Positions 16,245 through 24,486 of a DNA stretch of 64,000 nt are shown in pieces. The position numbers and the translations under genes were made by a program. The notes beneath the pieces were generated by a model. That model ran no database searches. It was given only the letters and a program-made list of their open reading frames with translations, and was not told the origin of the DNA. The stretch is from Chryseobacterium gregarium DSM 19109 (lineage in GTDB: Bacteria > Bacteroidota > Bacteroidia > Flavobacteriales > Weeksellaceae): the NCBI RefSeq assembly GCF_000430845.1, contig NZ_AUMU01000017.1:51140-115139 (forward strand), read 5' to 3'. Position 1 is the stretch's first letter. Every line of letters begins with the position of its first letter.

Positions 16245-17048
16245 TCAGATTATTGATCTCTTATTTGCCGCCATTTTTTCATACTCCGACCGGATGAGTT
16301 CTTTACCGTAGATTTTTTCCAGGCGTCTTATGGTAAAATGCCCTTTGGCCATATCCTGGAAATGATTGATGAAAATGGTATTGACGATGGCTCCGCCCGC
16401 CGCACCGATGGCAGGAATGGCCTGGGCGGCCACCTTTTCCGTGACCTGGATATTAAACCTTGAAGCAATTTTAATGACCAGTTTCACCAGCTGGGGCGCA
16501 CTTTTATCCGCCACCGCATTTTTTGTGATAAACTCAGCCGCAGTGCCCACCGATTTTGACAATGCCGCCCGGACGGTAAAATAACCGCTTTCGGTGGCAT
16601 CATCCGACTGGCTTTTACCGCCTAAGGCAAAAACTTCAAGACAGGCCAGTTTCGTCACCGGGTCATTGATGGATTCGCCTTCGCTGCGTGCAATGTCAAT
16701 AATGGAGCGGAGCATAATGGTGGTGGAAAGGGGAAGTTCAATAGCCAGCGCCGGAAGGCCGAAAAACCCGCCGATGGCACCGGATGAAGCCACGCCTATT
16801 TTGTGCCATAAGTTTGACGCTTTGGAATTCGGTGACTCCTTCATGGTCAGCACCGCGGCATCAGCGGCTTTCAGCAAAGCGGTTTTTGTAATTTCGCCTA
16901 TTTTCCCGTTCCAGCTGGCCGGGAGGCGTTCCAGCCCTTTCTCAATAGGGGAGCCGATAAGGTTTGTTATTTTGGCGGCTATTCCGGGGTTTTCCAGAAT
17001 CTGCATGGCCGTGAATAATTCCTGGTGATGATCTGCGGAGATGTTCAT
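16245..17048 (-). CDS. EcsC family protein
   Basis: A 267-residue protein of the EcsC family. Residues about 95-125 (SSGAIGGFFGLPALAIELPL) and 205-235 (AIPAIGAAGGAIVNTIFINH) are the glycine- and alanine-rich hydrophobic stretches that define the family and may insert in the membrane. Despite the name, taken from a Bacillus ABC transporter locus, the biochemical role of EcsC proteins is not established. No ABC transporter genes are adjacent. It is transcribed divergently from hsp20, with 506 bases between them. Confidence 0.82.
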   Translation of the reverse strand: MNISADHHQELFTAMQILENPGIAAKITNLIGSPIEKGLERLPASWNGKIGEITKTALLKAADAAVLTMKESPNSKASNLWHKIGVASSGAIGGFFGLPALAIELPLSTTIMLRSIIDIARSEGESINDPVTKLACLEVFALGGKSQSDDATESGYFTVRAALSKSVGTAAEFITKNAVADKSAPQLVKLVIKIASRFNIQVTEKVAAQAIPAIGAAGGAIVNTIFINHFQDMAKGHFTIRRLEKIYGKELIRSEYEKMAANKRSII

Positions 17049-17131
17049 GATCTGATGATTGAATTGGTAATAGTATTGATTAATAATGTAATGTGGATCT
17101 TAACTGTTTATATTGCGAACCGCCAGTCCGG

Positions 17132-17181
17132 ATAAAATTCCGAAAGAATTTTATATTGGGAACATTGTTCCGGATATCCGG
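17132..17181. repeat. Two perfect palindromes in the EcsC-hsp20 spacer
   Basis: A 9-bp stem (ATAAAATTC 17132-17140 with 17146-17154) is followed by the 12-base palindrome CCGGATATCCGG at 17170-17181. Neither has a T-run that would fit a terminator. They could be regulator sites for either flanking gene. Confidence 0.4.
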
Positions 17182-17404
17182 ATAGGTTCTCAATCCGTTT
17201 TCCCCTGTATGGCGGAAAACATCTGAACGGACGTATGGAGTTCTAAAATGCACGGCAGGTCAACAGTATAATTGTAAGCTTAAAAATACGGAACATTTTT
17301 AAACAATGGGCTACCACTTTTATATTTCATTCGTTCCCTGTTGCTGCTCCTATTTTCAGCCTTGGAATATTTTTTAAAAAGAATGTGATATCTGAAGTAA
17401 TCTC

Positions 17405-17463
17405 CTGTCAGTTAAATACATCATGTCATATCTGAGGTGACAGTTTTTCATTCTAAGTGACAG
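17405..17463 (+). promoter_or_regulatory. Repeated CTGTCA/TGACAG boxes upstream of hsp20
   Basis: CTGTCA (17405-17410), TGTCA (17424-17428), TGACAG (17438-17443) and TGACAG (17458-17463) occur within 59 bases. The middle pair forms an inverted repeat with a 9-base gap, and the last two lie exactly 20 bases apart. The spacing suggests an activator bound on one DNA face, as at sigma-54 upstream activation sites. Confidence 0.5.
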
Positions 17464-17482
17464 ATTTTCACGCTTCGGTGGC

Positions 17483-17497
17483 TGGCATATCATTTGA
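17483..17497 (+). promoter_or_regulatory. Sigma-54-like promoter of hsp20
   Basis: TGGCATATCATTTGA resembles the -24/-12 consensus TGGCAC-N5-TTGC. The GG and the G of the -12 element are separated by the required 10 bases. The -12 C is an A here, so the match is imperfect. It lies 20-34 bases after the last TGACAG box and 58 bases before the start codon. Confidence 0.45.
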
Positions 17498-17554
17498 AAA
17501 TATTCAGATGTGTTCATTAAAATTAATGTTTAACCTTTTAAAAATCGTTTTGTT

Positions 17555-18010
17555 ATGTCAATCGTAAAAAGAAACAGCGGCAGCATGCTCCCTGCCAGTC
17601 CACGTGCACTGTTCGATGACTTTTTCAGCCGCGAACTTTTTAACTGGGGCAATACTGATTTTTCTTCCACGTTAACCACCGTTCCTTCGGTGAACATCCG
17701 GGAAAACGAGGAGAACTTTGAAGTGGAAGTGGCCGCACCGGGAATGGAGAAAAAAGATTTCCGGATCACCCTTGAAGGCAACCTTCTGACCATTTCATCT
17801 TCCCGAAAGAATGAAACGGAGGAAACCAAAGACCGCTATACCCGTAAGGAATTCAGCTACCAGTCTTTCCGGCGAAGTTTCGAGCTGGCCAAGGACGTGG
17901 TGGATGAAGAGCATATTGAAGCGAAATATGACAACGGCGTTCTGAAGCTCACCATCCCTAAAACGGAGAAAGCGAAGAAGCAGGCACCCCGCCTGATCGA
18001 AATTCAATAA
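17555..18010 (+). CDS. Hsp20/alpha-crystallin small heat-shock protein
   Basis: A 151-residue ATP-independent chaperone that binds unfolding proteins. The alpha-crystallin domain covers about 40-142, with the EVEVAAPGMEKKDF and ANYDNGVLKLTIPK-like segments (here KYDNGVLKLTIPK) that mark the family. The C-terminus ends in RLIEIQ, which contains the I-x-I-type motif used in oligomer assembly. It stands alone with a possible sigma-54-type promoter upstream and a strong terminator downstream, consistent with stress-regulated single-gene transcription. Confidence 0.93.
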   Translation: MSIVKRNSGSMLPASPRALFDDFFSRELFNWGNTDFSSTLTTVPSVNIRENEENFEVEVAAPGMEKKDFRITLEGNLLTISSSRKNETEETKDRYTRKEFSYQSFRRSFELAKDVVDEEHIEAKYDNGVLKLTIPKTEKAKKQAPRLIEIQ

Positions 18011-18025
18011 TACAATGACTTTACC

Positions 18026-18056
18026 GCAATTGGTTTTCCTCAGGAAAACCAATTGC
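18026..18056 (+). terminator. Terminator after hsp20
   Basis: A perfect 13-bp stem (18026-18038 with 18044-18056) around a 5-base loop lies 16 bases after the stop codon. The T-rich tail is modest. Confidence 0.65.
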
Positions 18057-18115
18057 TGTTTCCTGATGTTTATTTAATCTCAAATTTATTTTAAAGATCA
18101 AATAACCCGTATTGT

Positions 18116-19269
18116 ATGGATACATTGCTTTTATCGGTGTCTGTTCTGTGCCTTACCACGACCGGACTGATTTTCCTGCTGAAAAAGTTCCGACAGCCTT
18201 ACCTTATTGCCTATATCATCGCCGGGATTTTATTAGGCCGGTATGTCCTGAAAGTATTTACTGAAATCCACCAGATCGAAGCAATCGGTGAAATGGGGAT
18301 CCTGCTGCTGATGTTTTTCCTCGGGATGGAAATCAATATCCCGAACCACCACAGCCTGATCATAAAGCCGCTGATTGCCCAGGGAATCAAGATCCTGCTC
18401 AGCCTCGGCTTTGCCTTCCTGATCGGGCATTTCATCGGCCTTGAATTCAGGAGTATGATCCTCGTGGCCATATTGTTTACTTTTAACAGTACGGCAGTCG
18501 TGAGTGAATTCCTTAAAAAGCACAATACCCTGCATACCGCTTTCGGGGTTACGATTCTCAATATCCTGATTGTCCAGGACCTGTTCCTCGCGCCCGTCCT
18601 AACGCTGCTCAAAGCCTGGAGTGGGGAAGAGGCCCGGTTATGGAACATGGCTTTGCCGGTTTTGTTCAGTGTGGCGGTCTTCCTGCTGTTCAATAAAATA
18701 AGGAATGCCCAGGAGATCAGGATGCCGAAGTTTTTGCCAGTATTGAAAACGACCATGACCTGCAGGTATTTACCGGACTGCTGATCTGCCTGGGATTCGG
18801 GCTGCTCGCTGAGTTCATCGGGCTGAGCAGCGCACTGGGAAGCTTTGTAGCGGGAGTGATGGTGGGAAGGCTGAAGATGCTGAACTGGCTGGAACATTCG
18901 CTGGTTCCGTTCAAGGTTTTTTTCATCACGCTGTTTTTCGTATCGGTAGGGCTGAGGCTGGACCTTGCGTATTTTTATCAGCATTATGAAATCATCCTTC
19001 TCGGGACCCTGTTTGTTTTGATCAGCAACAGCCTGATGTCTGCCATTGTTTTCAGGGTACTGCGGTACGGCTGGAAAGACAGTTGGTACGGAGGTGCCCT
19101 GCTTTCGCAAACCGGGGAATTTGGGATCCTGGCTTTAGCCATTGCTTATAAAACCGGGATTATTCCTTACGACCTGTACAAAGCCGGGTTGTGCATCACC
19201 TGTCTTTCTCTGCTGCTGTCGACGGTATGGATTACGGTTTTTAAATCGGTAACGGATAAGCGGTATTAA
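18116..19269 (+). pseudogene. Frameshifted KefB-like cation:proton antiporter
   Basis: A CPA2-type monovalent cation/proton antiporter with about ten or more membrane helices, interrupted by a frameshift. The first frame (18116-18784) carries TMs typical of the family (ILLGRYVLKVFTEIHQIEAI, FFLGMEINIP, LFTFNSTAVVSEFL). From about 18721 the protein continues in another frame as DAEVFASIENDHDLQVFTGL, then LSSALGSFVAGVMVGR and onward to 19269. Adding one base near 18719-18721 (for example AGG to AGGG) restores a continuous protein of about 384 residues. This short antiporter lacks the TrkA-N domain of E. coli KefB. It may be a real pseudogene or a sequencing error in a G run. Confidence 0.85.
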
Positions 19270-19517
19270 GGGCGTCTTCTTTAAGCTAAGATGATTGCTT
19301 TAATCCAATATTTTGAACGGTTAAAGTTGATTTTTGAAGCTTATTGAGTTAAAAATAATTTTCCGAAGATGATGCTGAGTGCATAGATTAGATGAATAAA
19401 CCTGTTGAATCTGAAAATCAGTTTTACAGTTTTCCGAAGAAATGCATAAAGTCTTTTTGTCCTTTTCCAACCTTTTCATTAAATCAGGCATCTATACTGT
19501 TAAAGATAAGTTCTACT

Positions 19518-20117
19518 ATGAAAATAACGATACCTCAATCCTGTCACGAGAACTGGGATACGATGACACCGGATGAACAAGGAAGATTCTGTTCCGTATG
19601 CTCAAAAACGGTCAGGGATTTTACAGCGGCTTCCGATGAAGACATTGCCACCGCTTTTTCCGGGATTTCCGAAACGGCATGCGGACAATTCAAGGCCTCC
19701 CAGCTTAACCGTGATCTGCAGTATTCGCATATCAATTCCCTTTTTGCTAAGTTTGCCGTAGGATTTGTGCTGACGGCTGGAGGATTTGTTTCCGTACAGG
19801 CCCAGCAGCATGAACCGCAAAAGAATGAAGTAAAGCCACCGGAAATTAAAGGAAGAGTAACGCCCGGATTAATAAGGAAAGATACGGCTGATCACCGGAA
19901 TATTATTCTAGGCGGCATCCACAGGGAGAGCCTAGACAAATACCGGCCTTTATACGTCATCAATGGCAAAGTGAGCACGGAAAGTGATTTCAAAGCCCTT
20001 GACACGAAATCTGTTAAAGAGTTACAGGTACTCAAAGGGGCTTCTGCGACTGCTCTCTATGGCGAAAAAGCTGAGAACGGAGTGATCCTAGTCACGGTAA
20101 AACGAAAGAGAAAATAA
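19518..20117 (+). CDS. Membrane protein with Cys motif and TonB-plug-like C-terminus
   Basis: The start at 19518 (MKITIPQSCHENW) is preferred over the in-frame ATG at 19392, since flavobacterial relatives start with this motif. It is 199 residues. The N-terminus carries Cys-His and FCSVCSKTVRDFT, a possible small metal-binding module on the cytoplasmic side. A single membrane segment lies at about 78-93 (AVGFVLTAGGFVSVQAQ). The C-terminal part (about 140-199) resembles the plug domain of SusC/TonB-dependent receptors (VINGKVSTESDFKAL, LKGASATALYGEKAENGVI) but has no barrel. Function unknown; a partner for TonB or an envelope sensor is possible. Confidence 0.7.
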   Translation: MKITIPQSCHENWDTMTPDEQGRFCSVCSKTVRDFTAASDEDIATAFSGISETACGQFKASQLNRDLQYSHINSLFAKFAVGFVLTAGGFVSVQAQQHEPQKNEVKPPEIKGRVTPGLIRKDTADHRNIILGGIHRESLDKYRPLYVINGKVSTESDFKALDTKSVKELQVLKGASATALYGEKAENGVILVTVKRKRK

Positions 20118-20397
20118 TAATGATTAAAAGATAATTTATTGAAAAAGTATACTGCACAGCATTATGGAAAACAGTTTGTCCTGCTTACGGAAGCTCGCGA
20201 AGAAATTGGAAGAATAGTGTAAATATAAGCAGTTAATTACATAGACTGGGATGGGGATTTAAGCTGTGGGCCTTTAAAATTTTCGTATGCTCGTTCGGAA
20301 GCATACAAATGATAAAATCTGGTGTGCAGCAGTTTTAGACCCCGTGAACAATCATACGAAGCAGATTCAGATGGATCTGGTCCTGTTTGCTTATCTG

Positions 20398-20898
20398 TTA
20401 CCTGTTCACCAGTATTTTTTCGACAGCATCAAGAATTTCTTTTTCTATTGTATCCTCATCGAGCGTTTCAAGCGTATAAGTCTGGGGTTTCATGGCTGCC
20501 GTTCCGCTGCCGTTCTGGAAAATGGTGTCCAGATGAATACCGATTCTCTTTAAATTTTTGTCTGCCGTAAACATCATGTGCGGAAACTTGTCGTTCGCAT
20601 AGAAATTAGAATTTACATTCCTTGAAATCTGAAGCCTGATATGGCATTGGGAATGGATGCCTGATCCGCTTTTCTGCTCTTCACTGAAGGTAATTTTACA
20701 TCCAAACCCGTTTTCTCTCAGCATTCTCCTGAATTCCTGCATTTTCGGATCTATAAAATTTTTGCACAGGTTTTTAAAACCTTCAATAAACAGGTCCTCT
20801 TCGCTTTTCTTCTTTTCCAGGCTTTCTTTCAGCTTTTCTTCTTCTGTTTTCAGATTTGAAAACAGGGTATTCAGCTTATTGATATTTTCTTCCTTCAT
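20398..20898 (-). CDS. Hypothetical protein with N-terminal coiled coil
   Basis: A 166-residue cytosolic protein. Residues 1-40 form a strongly charged coiled coil (Glu/Lys-rich heptads). Residues 50-166 are a mixed alpha/beta domain with CKITFSEEQKSGSG and SQCHIRLQISRN. The layout suggests a small oligomeric binding protein. No catalytic motif is visible. It is monocistronic, with no same-strand neighbour within 200 bases. I do not recognise the family. Confidence 0.6.
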   Translation of the reverse strand: MKEENINKLNTLFSNLKTEEEKLKESLEKKKSEEDLFIEGFKNLCKNFIDPKMQEFRRMLRENGFGCKITFSEEQKSGSGIHSQCHIRLQISRNVNSNFYANDKFPHMMFTADKNLKRIGIHLDTIFQNGSGTAAMKPQTYTLETLDEDTIEKEILDAVEKILVNR

Positions 20899-21112
20899 GC
20901 GTATGGTATCTGGCTTTCAATAATCTGTTGTGTCTTGTTAAAGCCCAACGGTTACTGTTTTTCAAATATAAAGAAAATTAAAAAAATGAATTTGATGGTA
21001 ATATTGTAATCTATGGTTGAAATATGTGTTTTCAGAATTGCATAGGGATTGGAAGTCCGCGACATATACGGTAATAGATAAATTTAATGTGCTTTATAAA
21101 AGAGATTATGTA

Positions 21113-22078
21113 TTATTTATTGTTTTCAGAAATCTCTTTCCAAAGTTTTACCAGATCTTCTGCATATCTTCCCATTATTGGGATTGCCTTTCCATCCTTT
21201 ATTTTATAATATTTTTCGGGAAATTTATAATTATTTAATTGAACAATTTGTTCTTCACTTTGTTTATTTGGTAAATCAAAACTGACTGATTTTTCAAAAT
21301 CAATATTTACAGGTATGAACTGATCAGATGTGTAAAAATGTTCCATATAAGTATCAATCGGAGCAGCCCATCTACCGTCAACTGTTTTATAGACAGGGAA
21401 AAAATAATCTTTAATTAAATCACCACAGTATTCTCCAACAAAAATCAATATATTATCATAGTTTCTAAAATCATATTCATACCGGCTGTTATGATCATAT
21501 GCCGTAAAAAAGATCGATGAATTTGGGTAATGATCGGAAAACTCCTGGTCAATTTTATACTCAGCTTTATATTCACTACTTAACGACAGACCACAGTATT
21601 TAGATTGATCCACATACGTAATATCTATTTTTTTTCCTACAAAAGCATATCGTTTTAATGGAATTTTTTGGTCACATTTTTTATACAAAACACAAGGTGC
21701 AGGTGATAAAATGACTTTTATATTATCTTTAATGATATCTGCAACTTTATATTTTTGAGTCGTATAACGTGGTTTATAAAAGTATAATGTATCAGTAAGC
21801 TTTGCGGTTATCGTATAATTTCCATCAGGGAAATCTGGTGATGTACTATATTTTTTTACCAATTCTTCGTACTTATTCCAGTTCTCACTTTTGAATTTTT
21901 CATCTTCAAATGCTCTATCTCTAAATTTTCTTACCGTATCATTAACAACAATTCCGATAATATTGTTGATTTTTAAAGAATCCAGAGCAATACCACGGAT
22001 AGTCACTGTTTGACATTTATAAAATACAGTTGTCAATAGAATTAGAATTGAAAGAATCTTAATAAATAATCTTTTCAT
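21113..22078 (-). CDS. Secreted protein, hypothetical, at the end of the DUF6705 array
   Basis: A 321-residue exported protein with a signal peptide up to about residue 22 (VFYKCQ). Residues 23-110 (VTIRGIALDSLKINNIIGIV ... GNYTITAKL) look like a degenerate carboxypeptidase-regulatory/SusC-N-terminal beta-sandwich, a common accessory domain in exported Bacteroidetes proteins. The remainder is unrecognised and has several Cys that could form disulfides. It lies 38 bases downstream of the frameshifted DUF6705 copy on the same strand and is equally AT-rich, so it belongs to the same accessory block. Confidence 0.6.
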   Translation of the reverse strand: MKRLFIKILSILILLTTVFYKCQTVTIRGIALDSLKINNIIGIVVNDTVRKFRDRAFEDEKFKSENWNKYEELVKKYSTSPDFPDGNYTITAKLTDTLYFYKPRYTTQKYKVADIIKDNIKVILSPAPCVLYKKCDQKIPLKRYAFVGKKIDITYVDQSKYCGLSLSSEYKAEYKIDQEFSDHYPNSSIFFTAYDHNSRYEYDFRNYDNILIFVGEYCGDLIKDYFFPVYKTVDGRWAAPIDTYMEHFYTSDQFIPVNIDFEKSVSFDLPNKQSEEQIVQLNNYKFPEKYYKIKDGKAIPIMGRYAEDLVKLWKEISENNK

Positions 22079-22116
22079 ATTTCATCATTTGTAAAGGCTT
22101 CTTTAAAGGATTTTCA

Positions 22117-22687
22117 TTACTGTTTAGTGAAAATTAAATACTTGGTTTCCAGAGGATAGATCGTTGTGTCCAGAGTTGGCGGACATTTAGCTGCTGTTGT
22201 TGTAATACCATTTGGTTTATATTCCCATGAGAGTTGTAATGAATTCAATTTTTTTAAATTAATTTCGCCAAATCCAACATTACAGTTAGTTCCATTATAT
22301 ATTAACTCATCTCTATTACTATTTTCCGTTACCCATAGACTATAAATTGTATATTTAAGATTATCTGTTGGTAATATCATATCTTGCGTATTCTGTAGAA
22401 CCATTCCAGAAGAATCCTTTACAATATATTTCACCTTTAAAACATCTCGATAAATTTGTTTCCCTCTAGTGTTAAAAAGTTTATCATTTTCTTTTGTAAT
22501 GTATAAAATAATTTCATTTCCATTATAATTTGCAGTGTAGATTCCAACAAAAGATTGAAGTTCATTATTCGTATCTTTTAAATGAGATAAATTTGATATA
22601 GTAGAAACAGAAGTTTGTAAAGGGTAAATTTGTTGCGCTTTACCAAAAAACGCAACAGATCCCTATACATATCATTAAACTCTTCAT
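22117..22687 (-). pseudogene. DUF6705-like protein, frameshifted in the signal peptide
   Basis: A third DUF6705-like paralogue. From the ATG at 22687-22685 the signal peptide reads MKSLMICIGICCVF and then hits a stop, because the T run complementary to 22645-22650 has six T. Seven T would give VFFGKAQQIYPLQ and join the rest, which is open to 22117 and ends in LIFTKQ like its paralogues. The start ATG overlaps the stop of the upstream paralogue (TAATG), implying translational coupling and supporting this start. Without the frameshift it would be about 190 residues. Real decay, slippage-based phase variation or sequencing error are all possible. Confidence 0.75.
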
Positions 22688-23259
22688 TACTGTTTCGTGA
22701 AAATTAAACCCTCGGTTTCCGGAAGATAGATTGTTGTGTCCAAAGTTGGAGGACATTTAGCTGCTGTTGTTGTAATATCATCTGGGCGGTATTCCCATGA
22801 AATTTGATTGGCATTAAGTTTTTTCAAATAAATATCTCCCCAGCCAACATTACAATTTGTACCAGTATAAATAAAATCTACTCTATTTTGAGCAGGAGTT
22901 GTTCCAATGCTATATAATTCAATATTTGGATAATTATTGTTTTTAGTATCTTGCAAAACTGTACCTGTAGAATTTTTTACAATGTATTTTATTACTAAAG
23001 CATCCATATAGTAATTTTTCTGCCCAGTTTTTTCTAATTTTTGTTCTTGTTTATTTATATAGAGCGTGATTTCATTTCCATTAAAATTGGTTTTATAAAT
23101 TCCAATATAGGGTAAAAGGTCATTATTCAGATCTTTTAAATATGAATTTTGCGGAACTTCTTCATAATCTGCGTTTAATGGATACACTTGCTGAGCTTTG
23201 CAAGAAATAAAGTTTGTAAGTAAAATGAAAATTACTATTCTTAGGTATGTTGTTCTCAT
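22687..23259 (-). CDS. DUF6705-like lipoprotein
   Basis: A 190-residue exported protein with a lipoprotein signal peptide (FISC, Cys20) followed by AQQVYPLN. The rest is strand-rich, with a conserved NGNEITLYI segment and the C-terminal stretch YTGTNCNVGWGDIYLKKLNA, then CPPTLDTTIYLPET and LIFTKQ. These match what I know of DUF6705, a Chryseobacterium-rich family without assigned function. It is about 70 percent alike to the paralogue at 23878, nearly identical at the 3' end. It ends in a TAATG overlap with the next, frameshifted copy and follows an orphan C-terminal fragment. Confidence 0.7.
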   Translation of the reverse strand: MRTTYLRIVIFILLTNFISCKAQQVYPLNADYEEVPQNSYLKDLNNDLLPYIGIYKTNFNGNEITLYINKQEQKLEKTGQKNYYMDALVIKYIVKNSTGTVLQDTKNNNYPNIELYSIGTTPAQNRVDFIYTGTNCNVGWGDIYLKKLNANQISWEYRPDDITTTAAKCPPTLDTTIYLPETEGLIFTKQ

Positions 23260-23283
23260 ATTATATTTATTATTAATTAATAT

Positions 23284-23825
23284 TTATGGGCAAGGATTTG
23301 CATTAATCGTTCCGTTACTATTTTCAGTAATATTTTTTATAACTCCATTACTCTCTATACGCTGCAAATTTACTTTTCCATTTATTCCAATGTTTTTTAA
23401 AGTATCAAAAAATAATTTTTCTAAGCCAATATTATTTAAAATAGCACCATTGTTATTTGAATATAGTGGATCTTTTAATAACTTATTAACTTTTTTTCGA
23501 TAATCAATTAAAAACTGTGTCATCTGTGCAGGGGTAAAATTATAGCTTCCCCCTGTTCCCAAATCTGAAGCCGCACCTGTATACTGAATCACATAATGTA
23601 TATACTGGACATTATTCGGACAGGTACTGCACCATTCTGCGGCAATCATTCCAAAATAAGCATCTTCAACATTGTTCTGTGCCGCGGCAAAACCGAATAG
23701 GGTCTCGGTAATATCCAGTGGTGAAAACATATGGGTTCCGGTAATCCATTTTGTAGTGCATTTCCAACCATAGTATTAAAATACATAACATCTGCCGGAG
23801 AAAATATTTTAAAGCCTGTTCTGGG
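23284..23825 (-). pseudogene. Orphan C-terminal module of the JAMM-like lipoprotein, chimeric 5' remnant
   Basis: From about 23735 to the stop at 23284 this matches the C-terminal 150 residues of the lipoprotein at 24487 (THMFSPLDITETLFGFAAAQ onward), nearly identical for 70 residues and then divergent. The HxH part of the JAMM-like motif is missing: the preceding residues read TKWITGTH. Just upstream (about 23736-23825), in another frame, GFKIFSPADVMYFNTMVG encodes the SxxD region of a different JAMM-like domain. So the segment joins remnants of two distinct C-terminal modules. A short product from the ATG at 23730 (148 residues) is possible but would lack a signal peptide. Confidence 0.75.
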
Positions 23826-23850
23826 TTATTCATTATTTGTATTTTAAAAT

Positions 23851-23873
23851 AAACCACCAAATTTTGGTGGTTT
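23851..23873 (-). terminator. Terminator after the first DUF6705-like gene
   Basis: A perfect 10-bp stem (AAACCACCAA with its complement, 3-base loop) is followed on the minus strand by an A/T-rich tail. It ends the lipoprotein-DUF6705 transcript before the orphan module. Confidence 0.65.
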
Positions 23874-23877
23874 TAGT

Positions 23878-24462
23878 TTATTGTTTAGTGAAAATTAAAT
23901 CCTTGGTTTCCGGAAGATAGATTGTTGTGTCCAAAGTTGGAGGACATTTAGCCGCTGTTGTTGTAATATCTTCGGGACGGTATTCCCATGAAATTTGATT
24001 GGCATTAAGTTTTTTCAAGTAAATATCTCCCCAGCCAGCATTACAATTTGTACCAGTATAATTTAATACTACTTTATTTCCATTTTCAATAGCCCATAAG
24101 CTGAATATTGTATTTAATTTATCAGATTGAAATGGTATATTTTGAGTGGTTTGAAGAACATTATTAGAAGAATCTTTTATTGTATACCTTACATAAAGAA
24201 TATCCATATAGATTTGTTTATTTCCATAATCAAAAAACTTATCATTTTCCTTTGTAATATAAAGTGTAATATGGTTTCCATTGTAAGTTGAAATATATGT
24301 GCCGGTATATGGTTGAAGTTCATTATTAATATCTTTTATATGAGCCATATTTGGTACATTATCTACGGACGTTAATAACGGATAAGTTTGTTGTGCGTTG
24401 CAGGAAATTAAATTTATTATTAATACTAATATTATTAATATTCTTGATTCTAATTTATTCAT
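23878..24462 (-). CDS. DUF6705-like lipoprotein
   Basis: A 194-residue paralogue of the proteins at 22687 and 22117, with a lipoprotein signal peptide (INLISC, Cys21) and the family ends NAQQTYPLL and LIFTKQ. It carries YTGTNCNAGWGDIYLKKL and CPPTLDTTIYLPET in the C-terminal part. It lies 24 bases downstream of the JAMM-like lipoprotein gene, so the two are co-transcribed. A pair of surface lipoproteins made together suggests that they interact, perhaps as enzyme and inhibitor or toxin and immunity protein. This is inference from arrangement only. Confidence 0.7.
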   Translation of the reverse strand: MNKLESRILIILVLIINLISCNAQQTYPLLTSVDNVPNMAHIKDINNELQPYTGTYISTYNGNHITLYITKENDKFFDYGNKQIYMDILYVRYTIKDSSNNVLQTTQNIPFQSDKLNTIFSLWAIENGNKVVLNYTGTNCNAGWGDIYLKKLNANQISWEYRPEDITTTAAKCPPTLDTTIYLPETKDLIFTKQ

Positions 24463-24486
24463 ATTTATTTTGTTTATGTTAAATGA

